From contig JAYRYZ010000016.1 in NCBI GenBank assembly GCA_041916775.1, forward strand, positions 52,984 through 116,983: a stretch of 64,000 nucleotides of DNA. The letters run 5' to 3'. Positions 42,342 to 51,251 of this stretch are shown here, in pieces. This stretch comes from UBA2357 sp041916775. Its GTDB lineage: Bacteria; Pseudomonadota; Gammaproteobacteria; Burkholderiales; Rhodocyclaceae. How positions within the stretch are numbered: position 1 is the stretch's first letter; the number at the start of each line of letters is the position of its first letter. Under the pieces are notes generated by a model. That model was not told where the DNA came from, did not search any database, and saw only the letters and a program-made list of their open reading frames with translations. The translations under genes were made by a program, and so were the position numbers.

Positions 42342-44741
42342 ATGGGCAAGCTCGACATCAGGAAGGCGGCCGTGCTCGGCGCCGGTGTCATGGGGGCGCA
42401 GATCGCCGCACACCTTGCGAATGCGAATGTGCCGGTGGTGTTGTTCGATCTCCCGTCCGGCGAGGGCGACCGCAACGCGGTGGCGAAGAAGGCGCTCGCC
42501 GGCCTCGCCCGCATGGATCCGGCGCCGCTCGCGACGAAGAGCGCGCTGCAGCTGATCGATCCGGCCAACTACGAGACCGATCTCGCGCGGCTTGCGGAGT
42601 GCGACCTCGTCATCGAGGCGATCGCCGAGCGCATGGACTGGAAGCTCGATCTCTACGCACGCATCGCGCCGCAACTCGCGCCGCACGCGGTGCTGGTGTC
42701 CAACACCTCGGGCCTGTCGATCAATGCGCTCGCGGACGGGCTGCCCGAGGCGTTGCGTGCGCGCTTCTGCGGCGTGCATTTCTTCAACCCGCCGCGCTAC
42801 ATGCATCTAGTCGAGATCATCCCCACCCGCGACAGCGAGGCGCACATGCTCGACGCGCTCGAGACCTGGCTCACCAGCCGTCTCGGCAAGGGCGTGATCC
42901 GCGCGCTGGACACGCCCAACTTCGTCGCCAACCGCATCGGCGTGTTCTCCATTCTCGCGGTGATGCATCACACCCAGGCCTTCGGTCTGGGCTTCGACGA
43001 GGTCGACGCGCTCACCGGGCCGCGCATCGGTCGGCCGAAGAGCGCCACCTATCGCACTGCCGACGTGGTCGGGCTGGATACGCTCGCGCATGTCGTGAAG
43101 ACCATGCAGGACACCCTGCCCGACGATCCCTGGCACCGCCACTTCGCGCTGCCTGTGTGGCTGCAGGCCCTGATCGCGAAGGGCGCGCTCGGCCAGAAGA
43201 CGCGCGGCGGCATCTTCCGCAAGCAGGGCAAGGAGATCCAGGTGCTGGATCTCGCGCTGCAGGACTACCGGCCCGCCGATGGCGTGGTGGCGCCCGAGGT
43301 GGATGCGATCCTGCTGTTGCGCAACCCCGCCGAGCGCTTCGCCGCGCTGCGCGCGTCCCCGCATCAGCAGGCACAGTTCCTGTGGTCCATCTTCCGCGAT
43401 GTGTTCCACTACTGCGCGGTGCAGCTCGAGCACATCGCCGATAACGCGCGCGACGTGGATCTTGCGATGCGCTGGGGTTTCGGCTGGACGCAGGGGCCGT
43501 TCGAGACCTGGCAGGCCGCAGGCTGGGGGGCGATCGCCGAGGCAATCTCGGAGGACATCGCTGCGGGCTGGGGCATGGGCAGCGTACCGCTGCCGGCGTG
43601 GGCGCTGGAGCCCGGGCGTACCGGCGTACACACCCCGTTCGGCTCGTGGTCGCCGCGTGCCGGCCGCCATGCCGATCGCTCGACGCTGCCGGTGTATCGC
43701 CGCCAGCTCTTCCCCGACACGGTGCTGGGCGAGGGTGCCTCGTCGCCGGCGAAGTCGGGCGACACCCTCTACGAGAACGACGGCGTGCGCCTGTGGTGTC
43801 TGCCCGATGTCGATGCCGGCATCGGCATCCTTTCGTTCAAGTCGAAGATGCACGCGATCGGCGACGAGGTGCTCGATGGCGTGCTGAGCGCGCTGCGCCA
43901 GGCCGAGGCCACGCTGGACGGCGTGGTGCTGTGGCACGAGGCGCCGTTCGCGGTGGGGGCCAACCTCGCCCAGGTGAGCGAGGCGATCGCCGCCGGGCAG
44001 TTCGACATGCTGGAGCGCACCGTCGAGAAGTTCCAGCGCGCCTCGCAGGCGCTGAAGTATGCGCGCGTGCCGGTGGTGGCCGCGGTGCAGGGCATGGCGC
44101 TGGGCGGTGGCTGCGAGTTCGTCATGCACGCCGGCAAGCGCGTGATGGCGCTGGAGAGCTACGTCGGCCTGGTCGAGGCGGGCGTCGGCCTGATCCCGGC
44201 CGGCGGCGGCAGCAAGGAGTTTGCGCTGCGCGCCGCGGCGTGGGCCGCGCGCAGCGCCACGCCGGGCGAGGTCTTCGGCTTCCTGCAGCCGGTGTTCCAG
44301 ACCATTGCGATGGCGAAGGTCGCGAAGAGTGCCGTGGAGGCGGTGGACTTCGGCTTCGCGAAGCGCACCGACACCATCCTCTTCAATCCGCACGAGCTCC
44401 TGTGGGTCGCGCTCCGCGAGGCACGCGCGATGGCCGAGGTCGGCCACGTGCCGCCGCCGATGCCGCGTGCGGTGCCGGTGGCGGGGCGCAACGGCATCGC
44501 GACCTTCGAGATGATGCTGGTCAACATGAAGGAGGGCGGGATGATCTCGGCGCACGACTACCGGGTGGCGCGCTCGGCCGCGGTGGCGCTGTGCGGAGGC
44601 GAGGTCGAGACCGGCAGCCTGGTGGACGAGGAGTGGCTGCTCACGGTCGAGCGGCGGCTCTTCGTCGAGCTCCTCAAGACCCCCGAAACCCAGGCCCGCA
44701 TCCGGCACATGCTGGAAACCGGCAAGCCGCTGCGCAACTGA
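42342..44741 (+). CDS. FadN-like 3-hydroxyacyl-CoA dehydrogenase / enoyl-CoA hydratase
   Basis: A 799-residue protein with domain order opposite to FadB/FadJ. The NAD-binding HADH domain comes first (AVLGAGVMGAQIAAHLANANV), then HADH C-terminal domains (LDTPNFVANRIGVF). The crotonase-like domain is near residues 490-700 (VPVVAAVQGMALGGGCEF, GLVEAGVGLIPAGGG). This order and length match the FadN group. It catalyses hydration and NAD-dependent oxidation of long-chain enoyl-CoA. It is the first gene after the strong PsrA-controlled promoter and is followed by a thiolase 21 bp later. Confidence 0.9.
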   Translation: MGKLDIRKAAVLGAGVMGAQIAAHLANANVPVVLFDLPSGEGDRNAVAKKALAGLARMDPAPLATKSALQLIDPANYETDLARLAECDLVIEAIAERMDWKLDLYARIAPQLAPHAVLVSNTSGLSINALADGLPEALRARFCGVHFFNPPRYMHLVEIIPTRDSEAHMLDALETWLTSRLGKGVIRALDTPNFVANRIGVFSILAVMHHTQAFGLGFDEVDALTGPRIGRPKSATYRTADVVGLDTLAHVVKTMQDTLPDDPWHRHFALPVWLQALIAKGALGQKTRGGIFRKQGKEIQVLDLALQDYRPADGVVAPEVDAILLLRNPAERFAALRASPHQQAQFLWSIFRDVFHYCAVQLEHIADNARDVDLAMRWGFGWTQGPFETWQAAGWGAIAEAISEDIAAGWGMGSVPLPAWALEPGRTGVHTPFGSWSPRAGRHADRSTLPVYRRQLFPDTVLGEGASSPAKSGDTLYENDGVRLWCLPDVDAGIGILSFKSKMHAIGDEVLDGVLSALRQAEATLDGVVLWHEAPFAVGANLAQVSEAIAAGQFDMLERTVEKFQRASQALKYARVPVVAAVQGMALGGGCEFVMHAGKRVMALESYVGLVEAGVGLIPAGGGSKEFALRAAAWAARSATPGEVFGFLQPVFQTIAMAKVAKSAVEAVDFGFAKRTDTILFNPHELLWVALREARAMAEVGHVPPPMPRAVPVAGRNGIATFEMMLVNMKEGGMISAHDYRVARSAAVALCGGEVETGSLVDEEWLLTVERRLFVELLKTPETQARIRHMLETGKPLRN

Positions 44742-44762
44742 TCCGCGCTTGGAGAACACGAC

Positions 44763-45962
44763 ATGAACCGACAGATCCAGGATGCATACATCGTGGCCGC
44801 CACCCGCCTGCCGGTGGGCAAGCGCAGCGGCATGTTCCGCAACGTGCGGCCGGACGACATGCTCGCCGCGGTGATCCGCGCCGTGGTCGCTCAGGCGCCC
44901 GGCATCGATCCGGCGCGCATCGGCGACGTCATCGTCGGCTGCGCGATGCCGGAGGCCGAGCAGGGCATGAACGTGGCGCGCATCGGCGCGCTGCTCGCCG
45001 GCCTGCCCGACAGCGTGCCGGGGATCACGATCAACCGCTTCTGCGCCTCGGGCGTGCAGGCGGTTGCGGATGCGGCCAACCAGATCCGCCTCGGCCTCGC
45101 CGACGTGATGATCGCTGCCGGCACCGAGTCGATGTCGGTGATGCCGCAGATCATGGGCAACAAGACCTCGATGAACCCGGCGCTGTTCGAGAAGGACGAG
45201 AACGTCACGATCGCCTACGGCATGGGGCTGACCGCCGAGAAGGTCGCGAACCGCTGGAAGGTGAGCCGCGAGGCGCAGGATGCGTTCGCGCTCGCCTCCA
45301 ACCAGAAGGCGTGCGCCGCGATCGCGGCCGGCCACTTCAGGGCCGAGACCACGCCCTACACCATTCGCGAACACCTGCCCGATCTCGCGAGCGGCGAGAT
45401 CCGCGTGCGCGAGCGCGTTGCGGAGCACGACGAGGGGCCGCGCGCCGACGCCTCGCTCGAGAAGCTCGCCAAGCTGCGTCCGGTGTTCCATGCGCGCGGC
45501 TCGGTCACCGCCGGCAACGCCTCGCAGATGTCGGACGGCGCGGGCGCGGTGCTGCTGGTGTCGGAGCGGGTGCTCAAGGAACATCAGCTCACCCCGCTCG
45601 CCCGCTTTGCGGGTTTCGCGGTGGCGGGTGTGGCGCCGGAGGTCATGGGCATCGGCCCGGTCGCGGCGATCCCCAAGGCGCTCGCGCAGGTGGGCATCCG
45701 CCAGGACCAGCTCGACTGGATAGAGCTCAACGAGGCTTTCGCGGCGCAGGCGATCGCGGTCATCCAGGAGCTCGGGCTCGACCCGGCGCGGGTGAACCCG
45801 CTCGGTGGCGCGATCGCGCTGGGCCATCCGCTCGGCGCCACCGGTGCGATCCGCATGGCGACACTTGCGCACGGGCTCAGGCGCACCGGCGGCAAGTACG
45901 GCATGGTGACGATGTGCATCGGCACCGGCATGGGTGCAGCCGGCATCATCGAGGCGCTGTAG
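44763..45962 (+). CDS. Acetyl-CoA C-acyltransferase (FadA-like thiolase)
   Basis: A 399-residue thiolase with the nucleophile Cys in NRFCASGVQAVADA, the His in GHPLGATGAIR and the acid/base Cys in TMCIGTGMGAAG. AMPEAEQGMNVARIG and AAGTESMSVMPQ are typical of FadA-type enzymes. It probably forms the beta-oxidation complex with the FadN-like protein encoded upstream. GGAGAACACG precedes the ATG. It is the second thiolase in the region; the two are clearly different lengths and are not recent duplicates by motif comparison. Confidence 0.92.
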   Translation: MNRQIQDAYIVAATRLPVGKRSGMFRNVRPDDMLAAVIRAVVAQAPGIDPARIGDVIVGCAMPEAEQGMNVARIGALLAGLPDSVPGITINRFCASGVQAVADAANQIRLGLADVMIAAGTESMSVMPQIMGNKTSMNPALFEKDENVTIAYGMGLTAEKVANRWKVSREAQDAFALASNQKACAAIAAGHFRAETTPYTIREHLPDLASGEIRVRERVAEHDEGPRADASLEKLAKLRPVFHARGSVTAGNASQMSDGAGAVLLVSERVLKEHQLTPLARFAGFAVAGVAPEVMGIGPVAAIPKALAQVGIRQDQLDWIELNEAFAAQAIAVIQELGLDPARVNPLGGAIALGHPLGATGAIRMATLAHGLRRTGGKYGMVTMCIGTGMGAAGIIEAL

Positions 45963-45972
45963 GGCGGAGGAC

Positions 45973-46569
45973 ATGAACATGCGCATCAACCCCTTCCCGG
46001 GATTCAGGCCGGCCCTCGCGGCGTCGCTGCTCGCCGGCTTGCTGGCCGCCACGCCGGTGCAGGCCATGGAGGTCGCCGGAGTGCGGCTGGACGAACGCAT
46101 CCGTGCCGGCAGCGGCGAGCTGCAGCTCAACGGCGCCGGCGTGCGCAGCAAGTTCTTCGTCGATATCTACGTGGGCGCGCTGTATGTGACGAACCGGTCG
46201 AGCTCGCCCGCGGCGATCATCGATGATGGCGCCGCACGCCGCATCGTCATGCACATGCGCCGCGACCTCGACGCGGAGGTGCTCACCAAGGCGCTCGAAG
46301 AAGGCCTCGCCGAGAACCATCCACCGGCCGAACTGGTCGCACTCTCGGCACAGACGGCGCAGCTCGCCGGCATCATGCGTGAAGTGGGCAAGGTCGCGGT
46401 CGGCGACGCGGTCGCGATCGATTTTCTTGCCGACGGCATCGAGCTCAGCGTGAATGGTGCGGTGCGCGGCCAGGTCCCCGGACAAGCGTTCGGCCGCGCG
46501 CTGTTGAAGGTGTGGCTGGGCGACAGCCCGGTCGACAAGAGTCTGAAGGCGGCGATGTTGGGTTCCTGA
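45973..46569 (+). CDS. Exported chalcone-isomerase-like protein
   Basis: A 198-residue protein with a signal peptide (LAASLLAGLLAATPVQAM). The chalcone isomerase-like fold opens VAGVRLDERIRAGSGELQLNG, then VRSKFFVDIYVGALYV and MHMRRDLDAEVLTKALEEG. Bacterial members lack flavonoid substrates; the fold in plants also includes fatty-acid-binding proteins, so a periplasmic lipid-binding role is attractive here. It lies 10 bp after the thiolase with GGCGGAGG upstream and 25 bp before fadD. Function is inferred from context only. Confidence 0.8.
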   Translation: MNMRINPFPGFRPALAASLLAGLLAATPVQAMEVAGVRLDERIRAGSGELQLNGAGVRSKFFVDIYVGALYVTNRSSSPAAIIDDGAARRIVMHMRRDLDAEVLTKALEEGLAENHPPAELVALSAQTAQLAGIMREVGKVAVGDAVAIDFLADGIELSVNGAVRGQVPGQAFGRALLKVWLGDSPVDKSLKAAMLGS

Positions 46570-46594
46570 CGACAACAATAAAGGAGACGGCACC

Positions 46595-48256
46595 ATGGAG
46601 AAGATCTGGGTCCAGAGCTATCCACCCGGGGTTCCCGCGGAAATCAGCATCGACCATGTCGACTCGCTGGTGGACCTGTTCGAGAAGGCCTGCGACGAGT
46701 ACCGCGACAAGGTGGCCTACATCAGCATGGGCAAGGAGATGCGCTACGGCGAGCTGGAGCAGGAAACGCGCGCCTTTGCCGGCTGGTTGCAGTCGCTCGG
46801 GCTGAAGAAGGGCGACCGCGTCGCGCTGATGATGCCTAACCTGCTGCAATACCCGGTGGCGCTGTTCGGCACCCTGCGCGCGGGCTGCGTCGTGGTGAAT
46901 TGCAACCCGCTCTACACCTCGCGCGAGCTCTCACACCAGCTCAAGGATTGCGGCGCGACGGTGATCGTCATCGTCGAGAACTTCGCCCACACGCTGGAGC
47001 GCATCATCGGCGAGACCGCGGTGAAACACGTGGTGGTCACGCCGATGGGCGAGATGCTCGGCATGCTCAAGGGGACGATCGTCAACCTGGTGGTGCGCCA
47101 CGTGAAGAAGCTGGTGCCGGCCTGGTCGCTGCCGGGCTCGCTGTGCTTCAAGGATGCCCTCGCCGCTGGCCGACGCCACGGCTGGAAGCCGGTGGCGCTG
47201 GCGCATGCGGACATCGCCTTCCTGCAGTACACCGGTGGCACCACCGGAGTGTCGAAGGGGGCCGTCCTCAGCCATGGCAACATCGCCGCGAACGTGATGC
47301 AGGCGCATGCCTGGATCAAGCCGGTGATCCGCCCCGGTGAAGAGCTCATCCTCACCGCGCTGCCGCTCTATCACATCTTCGCGCTCACGGCGAATTGCCT
47401 CACCTTCATCATGATCGGCGCGCGCAACCTGCTGATCGCCAACCCGCGCGACATTCCCGGCTTCATCAAGGAGTGGGGCAAGTATCCGGTGAGTGTCATC
47501 ACCGGGGTGAACACGCTCTTCAACGCGCTGCTCAACCACCCGGATTTCGCCAAACTGGACTTCAGCCCGCTGCGGGTCACGCTGGGTGGCGGCATGGCGG
47601 TGCAGGCGCCGGTCGCCGAGCGCTGGGAGAAAGTGACCGGCACGGCGCTGCTGCAGGCCTACGGCCTTACCGAGACCTCGCCGGCGGTGACGATCAACCC
47701 GCTGGATCTCAAGAAGTTCAACGGCGCGATCGGCCTGCCGATCTCGTCGACCGAGATCTCGATTCGCGGCGACGACGGCGAGGATCTCCCGCCCACCCGC
47801 ATCGGCGAGATCTGCGTGCGCGGACCGCAGGTGATGGCGGGCTACTGGAACCGGCCGGACGAGACCGCCAATGTGTTCCACGCCGACGGCTTTCTGCGCA
47901 CCGGCGACATGGGCTATGTGGATGCCGCCGGCTATGTGTTCCTCGTCGATCGCAAGAAGGACATGATCCTCGTGTCCGGCTTCAACGTGTATCCCAACGA
48001 GGTGGAGGAGGCGGTCGCGACCCACCCCGGCGTGATGGACGTGGCCGCGATCGGCGTGCCGGACGAGCACTCCGGCGAGGCGGTGAAGATCTTCGTCGTG
48101 CGCAAGGATCCGAACCTCACCGAGGCGGCGCTCATCGAACACTGCCGCAGCGTGCTCACCGGCTACAAGATCCCCCGCCATATCGAGTTCCGCGAGGACT
48201 TGCCACGCACGAACGTGGGTAAGATCCTGCGCCGCGCCCTGAAGGAGGGCGGCTGA
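46595..48256 (+). CDS. fadD: Long-chain fatty-acid--CoA ligase
   Basis: A 553-residue AMP-forming acyl-CoA synthetase. The P-loop-like motif is YTGGTTGVSKGA, the adenylate-contact motif YGLTETSPAV, and the hinge region GDMGYVDAAGYVFLVDRKKDMI. The C-terminal lysine is in LPRTNVGKILRR. Length and the FadD signature identify the long-chain class. It activates imported fatty acids at the inner membrane. AAGGAGAC lies upstream. It follows the chalcone-isomerase-like gene in one unit. Confidence 0.94.
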   Translation: MEKIWVQSYPPGVPAEISIDHVDSLVDLFEKACDEYRDKVAYISMGKEMRYGELEQETRAFAGWLQSLGLKKGDRVALMMPNLLQYPVALFGTLRAGCVVVNCNPLYTSRELSHQLKDCGATVIVIVENFAHTLERIIGETAVKHVVVTPMGEMLGMLKGTIVNLVVRHVKKLVPAWSLPGSLCFKDALAAGRRHGWKPVALAHADIAFLQYTGGTTGVSKGAVLSHGNIAANVMQAHAWIKPVIRPGEELILTALPLYHIFALTANCLTFIMIGARNLLIANPRDIPGFIKEWGKYPVSVITGVNTLFNALLNHPDFAKLDFSPLRVTLGGGMAVQAPVAERWEKVTGTALLQAYGLTETSPAVTINPLDLKKFNGAIGLPISSTEISIRGDDGEDLPPTRIGEICVRGPQVMAGYWNRPDETANVFHADGFLRTGDMGYVDAAGYVFLVDRKKDMILVSGFNVYPNEVEEAVATHPGVMDVAAIGVPDEHSGEAVKIFVVRKDPNLTEAALIEHCRSVLTGYKIPRHIEFREDLPRTNVGKILRRALKEGG

Positions 48257-48275
48257 CCACCATGGAGAAGCACTG

Positions 48276-49223
48276 ATGCCGATACCCGCGTCGCTTGCGA
48301 CCAACCTCACCCTGCCGGTGATCTGCGCCCCGATGTTCATCGTCTCAAACCCGGACCTGGTGATCGCCCAGTGCCGCAGCGGCGTCATCGGAGCGTTTCC
48401 CGCGCTCAACGCGCGGCCTGCGGACCGCCTCGACGAGTGGCTCACCCGCATCACCACCGAACTTGCCGCCGACCCGAAGGCGGCGCCCTTCGCGGTGAAC
48501 CAGATCATCCACCACTCCAACGAGCGCCTCGAGCACGACATGGCGCTGTGCGTGAAGCATCGCGTGCCGCTCATCATCACCAGCCTGCGTGCGCCCGACG
48601 CCATCGTGCCGCATGTGCACGCGTATGGCGGCAAGGTCTTCCACGACGTGATCAGCGTGCGGCATGCGGAGAAGGCGCTCGAAGCCGGGGTGGATGGGCT
48701 GATCCTGGTCTGTGCCGGTGCGGGCGGCCACGCCGGCACGCTCAGCCCCTTCGCGCTGGTGGGTGAGATCCGTCGCTTCTACGACGGTCCGATCGCGCTC
48801 TCAGGCGCCATCACCAATGGCAGCGCAATCCTCGCGGCCGAGGCGATGGGCGCGGACTTCGCCTACATCGGCACCCGCTTCATTGCCACGCGCGAAGCCA
48901 ACGCGGTGGAGGCCTACAAGCAGGCGATCATCGATTCCGCCGCGGCGGATGTCGTCTACACCCCGTACTTCACCGGCGTGCATGGCAACTATCTGAAGAA
49001 GAGCATCGTCGCCGCCGGCCTCGACCCCGACAACCTCCCCGACAAGGACAAGACCGCGATGAGCTTCGGCAGCGAGCGCGACGCCAAGGCCTGGAAGGAT
49101 ATCTGGGGCGCCGGCCAAGGCGTGGGCACCATCGGCGAGGTCATGCCCGCGGCGGAGCTCGTCGCACGCTTGCGTGCCGAATATCGCACGGCGAAGGCTG
49201 CGCTGTGCGCGGGGCCGTTCTGA
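48276..49223 (+). CDS. Nitronate monooxygenase / 2-nitropropane dioxygenase-like flavoprotein
   Basis: A 315-residue TIM-barrel flavoprotein: LPVICAPMFIVSNPDLV, GAFPALNARP, the FMN-phosphate loop ILVCAGAGGHAGTLSPFALVGEI and ALSGAITNGSAILAAEAMGADFAYIGTRF. Such proteins oxidise alkyl nitronates, but the fold also includes enoyl reductases (FabK). In a beta-oxidation operon, a flavin-dependent enoyl or peroxidised-lipid function is conceivable. It starts 19 bp after fadD and is the last gene before a strong hairpin. Confidence 0.85.
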   Translation: MPIPASLATNLTLPVICAPMFIVSNPDLVIAQCRSGVIGAFPALNARPADRLDEWLTRITTELAADPKAAPFAVNQIIHHSNERLEHDMALCVKHRVPLIITSLRAPDAIVPHVHAYGGKVFHDVISVRHAEKALEAGVDGLILVCAGAGGHAGTLSPFALVGEIRRFYDGPIALSGAITNGSAILAAEAMGADFAYIGTRFIATREANAVEAYKQAIIDSAAADVVYTPYFTGVHGNYLKKSIVAAGLDPDNLPDKDKTAMSFGSERDAKAWKDIWGAGQGVGTIGEVMPAAELVARLRAEYRTAKAALCAGPF

Positions 49224-49256
49224 GCGGCTGAAAGTTGCATGAAGATGCATGAAAGA

Positions 49257-49285
49257 CGGGGTGCGGCCTTCCGGCACGCACCCCG
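49257..49285. terminator. Strong hairpin ending the fad unit and the convergent amtB unit
   Basis: CGGGGTGCG (49257-49265) pairs with CGCACCCCG (49277-49285). Inner GCC/GGC pairs close a TTCC loop with one bulged A, giving a 12-bp stem. It lies 34 bp after the flavoprotein stop and 60 bp beyond the convergent small gene. On the minus strand it is followed by TCTTTC. Confidence 0.75.
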
Positions 49286-49344
49286 CAGTGCGTTGCGGCG
49301 GCTCGTCGCTCACCGCTCGGCACGCATGGTTCGCCGCATTCCGG

Positions 49345-49527
49345 CTACTTGAGCTTGTCCTTGGGCATCGGGCTCTTGTAGCTGTGGTGCTCGTGGCGGA
49401 TCGTCGAGACGATCGCGAACACGGTCAGCGCGACCGCGATCGTGAAGATCACGCCCATCGCGCCGGGGTTGTCTGCAAAGGTGAAGTACGCCGCGGCGCC
49501 TTCCCAGCTGGTGATCGGACTGGCCAT
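49345..49527 (-). CDS. Small single-helix membrane protein downstream of amtB
   Basis: A 60-residue protein with one transmembrane helix (GVIFTIAVALTVFAIVSTI) and a His/Lys-rich C-terminal tail (RHEHHSYKSPMPKDKLK). AAGGAGAT precedes the ATG at good spacing, so it is probably translated. It lies 109 bp after amtB on the same strand and likely shares its transcript. No named family is recognised; a subunit or modulator role for the ammonium channel is possible but untested. Confidence 0.7.
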   Translation of the reverse strand: MASPITSWEGAAAYFTFADNPGAMGVIFTIAVALTVFAIVSTIRHEHHSYKSPMPKDKLK

Positions 49528-49636
49528 TTCAATCTCCTTGTCTCAATGCGCCGCGCGCGGCGCGGAGTTCATCATCAGGTTTTGCATGGGTGCCGGGCAG
49601 CGGCGGCGCTTCGCTACGCGCCGCCGCTGTGGTGCG

Positions 49637-50983
49637 TCAGGCTGCCGAGGGTACCGGCGTTGCGCCGTTCTTGATGCCGGATGCCGGCACGCCTTCCGGA
49701 TACGCGGTGGCCGGGATCTCGGTGAGGTCCAGACCGCGCTCCTCGACTTCGGCCGGCACGCGCAGCATGCCCAGCTTCTTCAGCAGGAAGGACACGCCGT
49801 AGCCCGGGATGAAGCCGAGTGCCGCGAACACCACGGCGCCGCCCAGCTGGCCCATGAAGCTGGTCGCGGGTACGCCTTCGGCCATGTTCGGGTAGCCGGC
49901 GATGAAGATGCCGCTGATCACCAGGCCGAGGAAGGCGCCGCAGCCATGCACCGCGAAGGCGCCGACGGCGTCGTCGAGCTTGAAGCGGTTGGTCAGGAAC
50001 TTGTCGATCAGTGGCACCGTCGCCGACACGCAGATCGCGATCACGAAGGCCAGTGCCGGGTAGTAGACATCGAGGCCGGGGGCGACCGAGATGATGCCGG
50101 CGAGGCCGCCCGACATCATCCAGAACGGCTCGCGGGTGGACAGGTAGGCGCCGATCAGGCCACCCGAGAAGCCCATCAGCGTGTTGAACGCGAACGCCGA
50201 CAGCGTCGCCGGCTGGCCGTAGATGTTGGTCCATTGGCCGCCGACGTTGTAGATGATGCAGCCGCCGAGGAAGCCGAAGAAGCCGACGATGATCAGCATC
50301 AACCCGATCACGCTCATCGGCATGCTGTGGCCGGAGATCTTGTTCACCGAACCGTCCGGGTTGAACTTGCCGATGCGCGCGCCGACGTTCATCACCACGC
50401 CCAGCGCGAAGAAGCCCGCGACGAGGTGCACGCAGCCCGCCGCGCCCACGTCATGGAAGCCCCACTGCACCGTCAGCCATCCTTCCGGGTGCCAACCCCA
50501 GGACGCGCCGAGAATCCACACCACCGAGCCGAGCAGGATCGCGAGGATCAGAAACGCGCTCATGCGGGTGCGCTCGATGATCGCGCCGGACATGATGGAG
50601 GCGGTGGTGGCCGCGAACAGCGCGAAGGCAGCCCAGAAGATGCCGTTCGCGTTGTCGCTGAGGTTGGGGCCCATCAGATCGCCCCAGGGCACGCCCGCGG
50701 CGGCGTCCGCGATGCGCGGCGTGAAGCCGTCCGGGAAGGCGAGATAGATCCACCAGCCGAAGAAGAAGAAGGTGGGCACGATGAACGCGAACGCGAGGAT
50801 GTTCTTCACGCCCGCGGCGAGCGCGTTCTTGAGGCGGGAGGCGCCGATCTCGTAGGCGAGGAAGCCGGCGTGGATGATCACCATCAGCGCGGTGCACCAC
50901 CAATAGAAGACTTCCATGTTGATGGTGCCGGACATCTCGATGAGCCGCTTCAGCTCGGCCAGGTTCTCTGGGGTTGGTTCCAT
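49637..50983 (-). CDS. amtB: Ammonium transporter, Amt family
   Basis: A 448-residue channel with 11 predicted helices. Both pore histidines are present by context: the first in GCVHLVAGFFALG, the second in DDAVGAFAVHGCGAFLG. The gate/aromatic region includes IFWAAFALFAATTASIMSGA. There is no obvious cleaved signal peptide; about 22 hydrophilic residues precede helix 1. GAGGAC lies 8 bases before the ATG. A sigma54 promoter and an NtrC-like dyad upstream indicate nitrogen-limitation control. No glnK gene is visible next to it. Confidence 0.93.
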   Translation of the reverse strand: MEPTPENLAELKRLIEMSGTINMEVFYWWCTALMVIIHAGFLAYEIGASRLKNALAAGVKNILAFAFIVPTFFFFGWWIYLAFPDGFTPRIADAAAGVPWGDLMGPNLSDNANGIFWAAFALFAATTASIMSGAIIERTRMSAFLILAILLGSVVWILGASWGWHPEGWLTVQWGFHDVGAAGCVHLVAGFFALGVVMNVGARIGKFNPDGSVNKISGHSMPMSVIGLMLIIVGFFGFLGGCIIYNVGGQWTNIYGQPATLSAFAFNTLMGFSGGLIGAYLSTREPFWMMSGGLAGIISVAPGLDVYYPALAFVIAICVSATVPLIDKFLTNRFKLDDAVGAFAVHGCGAFLGLVISGIFIAGYPNMAEGVPATSFMGQLGGAVVFAALGFIPGYGVSFLLKKLGMLRVPAEVEERGLDLTEIPATAYPEGVPASGIKNGATPVPSAA

Positions 50984-51091
50984 GGTTTTGTCCTCGAAAC
51001 GTGGTTTAAGAAAGATCGATTCCGTCTACACAAGGCTGGGATGAAACGTTTTTGTTTTCTCTTGGGTGAATAAAAGTTCCCAAAGGGAAAT

Positions 51092-51107
51092 AGCAAAACC
51101 CGTGCCG
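51092..51107 (-). promoter_or_regulatory. Sigma54 promoter of amtB
   Basis: Read on the minus strand, CGGCACGGGTTTTGCT matches TGGCACG-N4-TTGC except for the first base, with GG and GC separated by exactly 10 bp (-24/-12). It lies about 110 bp before the amtB ATG. The surrounding 268-bp gap is A/T rich. Confidence 0.75.
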
Positions 51108-51169
51108 AATGTAGAATCCTATTTCTTACAGTGCTTTACGTTTTTTCGAGATCTACCATACGGAGAAAC

Positions 51170-51186
51170 TGCACCTTTGCTGAGCA
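51170..51186 (-). promoter_or_regulatory. Candidate NtrC-binding site
   Basis: TGCACC-TTTGC-TGAGCA resembles the NtrC dyad TGCACC-N5-GGTGCA: one perfect arm, four of six in the other. Its centre is about 97 bp upstream of the predicted sigma54 start, a normal enhancer distance. Confidence 0.45.
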
Positions 51187-51224
51187 TCCTCCCCCGAGTT
51201 GGATGCGGCAATGCACCAAGCGCA

Positions 51225-51241
51225 GGCGCGCTCTGCGCGCC
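51225..51241. terminator. GC-rich hairpin after the TRAP permease gene
   Basis: GGCGCGC-TCT-GCGCGCC is a perfect 7-bp stem, 11 bp past the large-permease stop on the minus strand. There is no T tract, so it may only protect or weakly end the message. Confidence 0.4.
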
Positions 51242-51251
51242 GCCGCAGGCG

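Noticed and set aside
42807..46151. 1114-residue antisense open frame opposite the FadN-like and thiolase genes
   Set aside because: It spans two well-supported genes and their gap. Length alone reflects high GC content.
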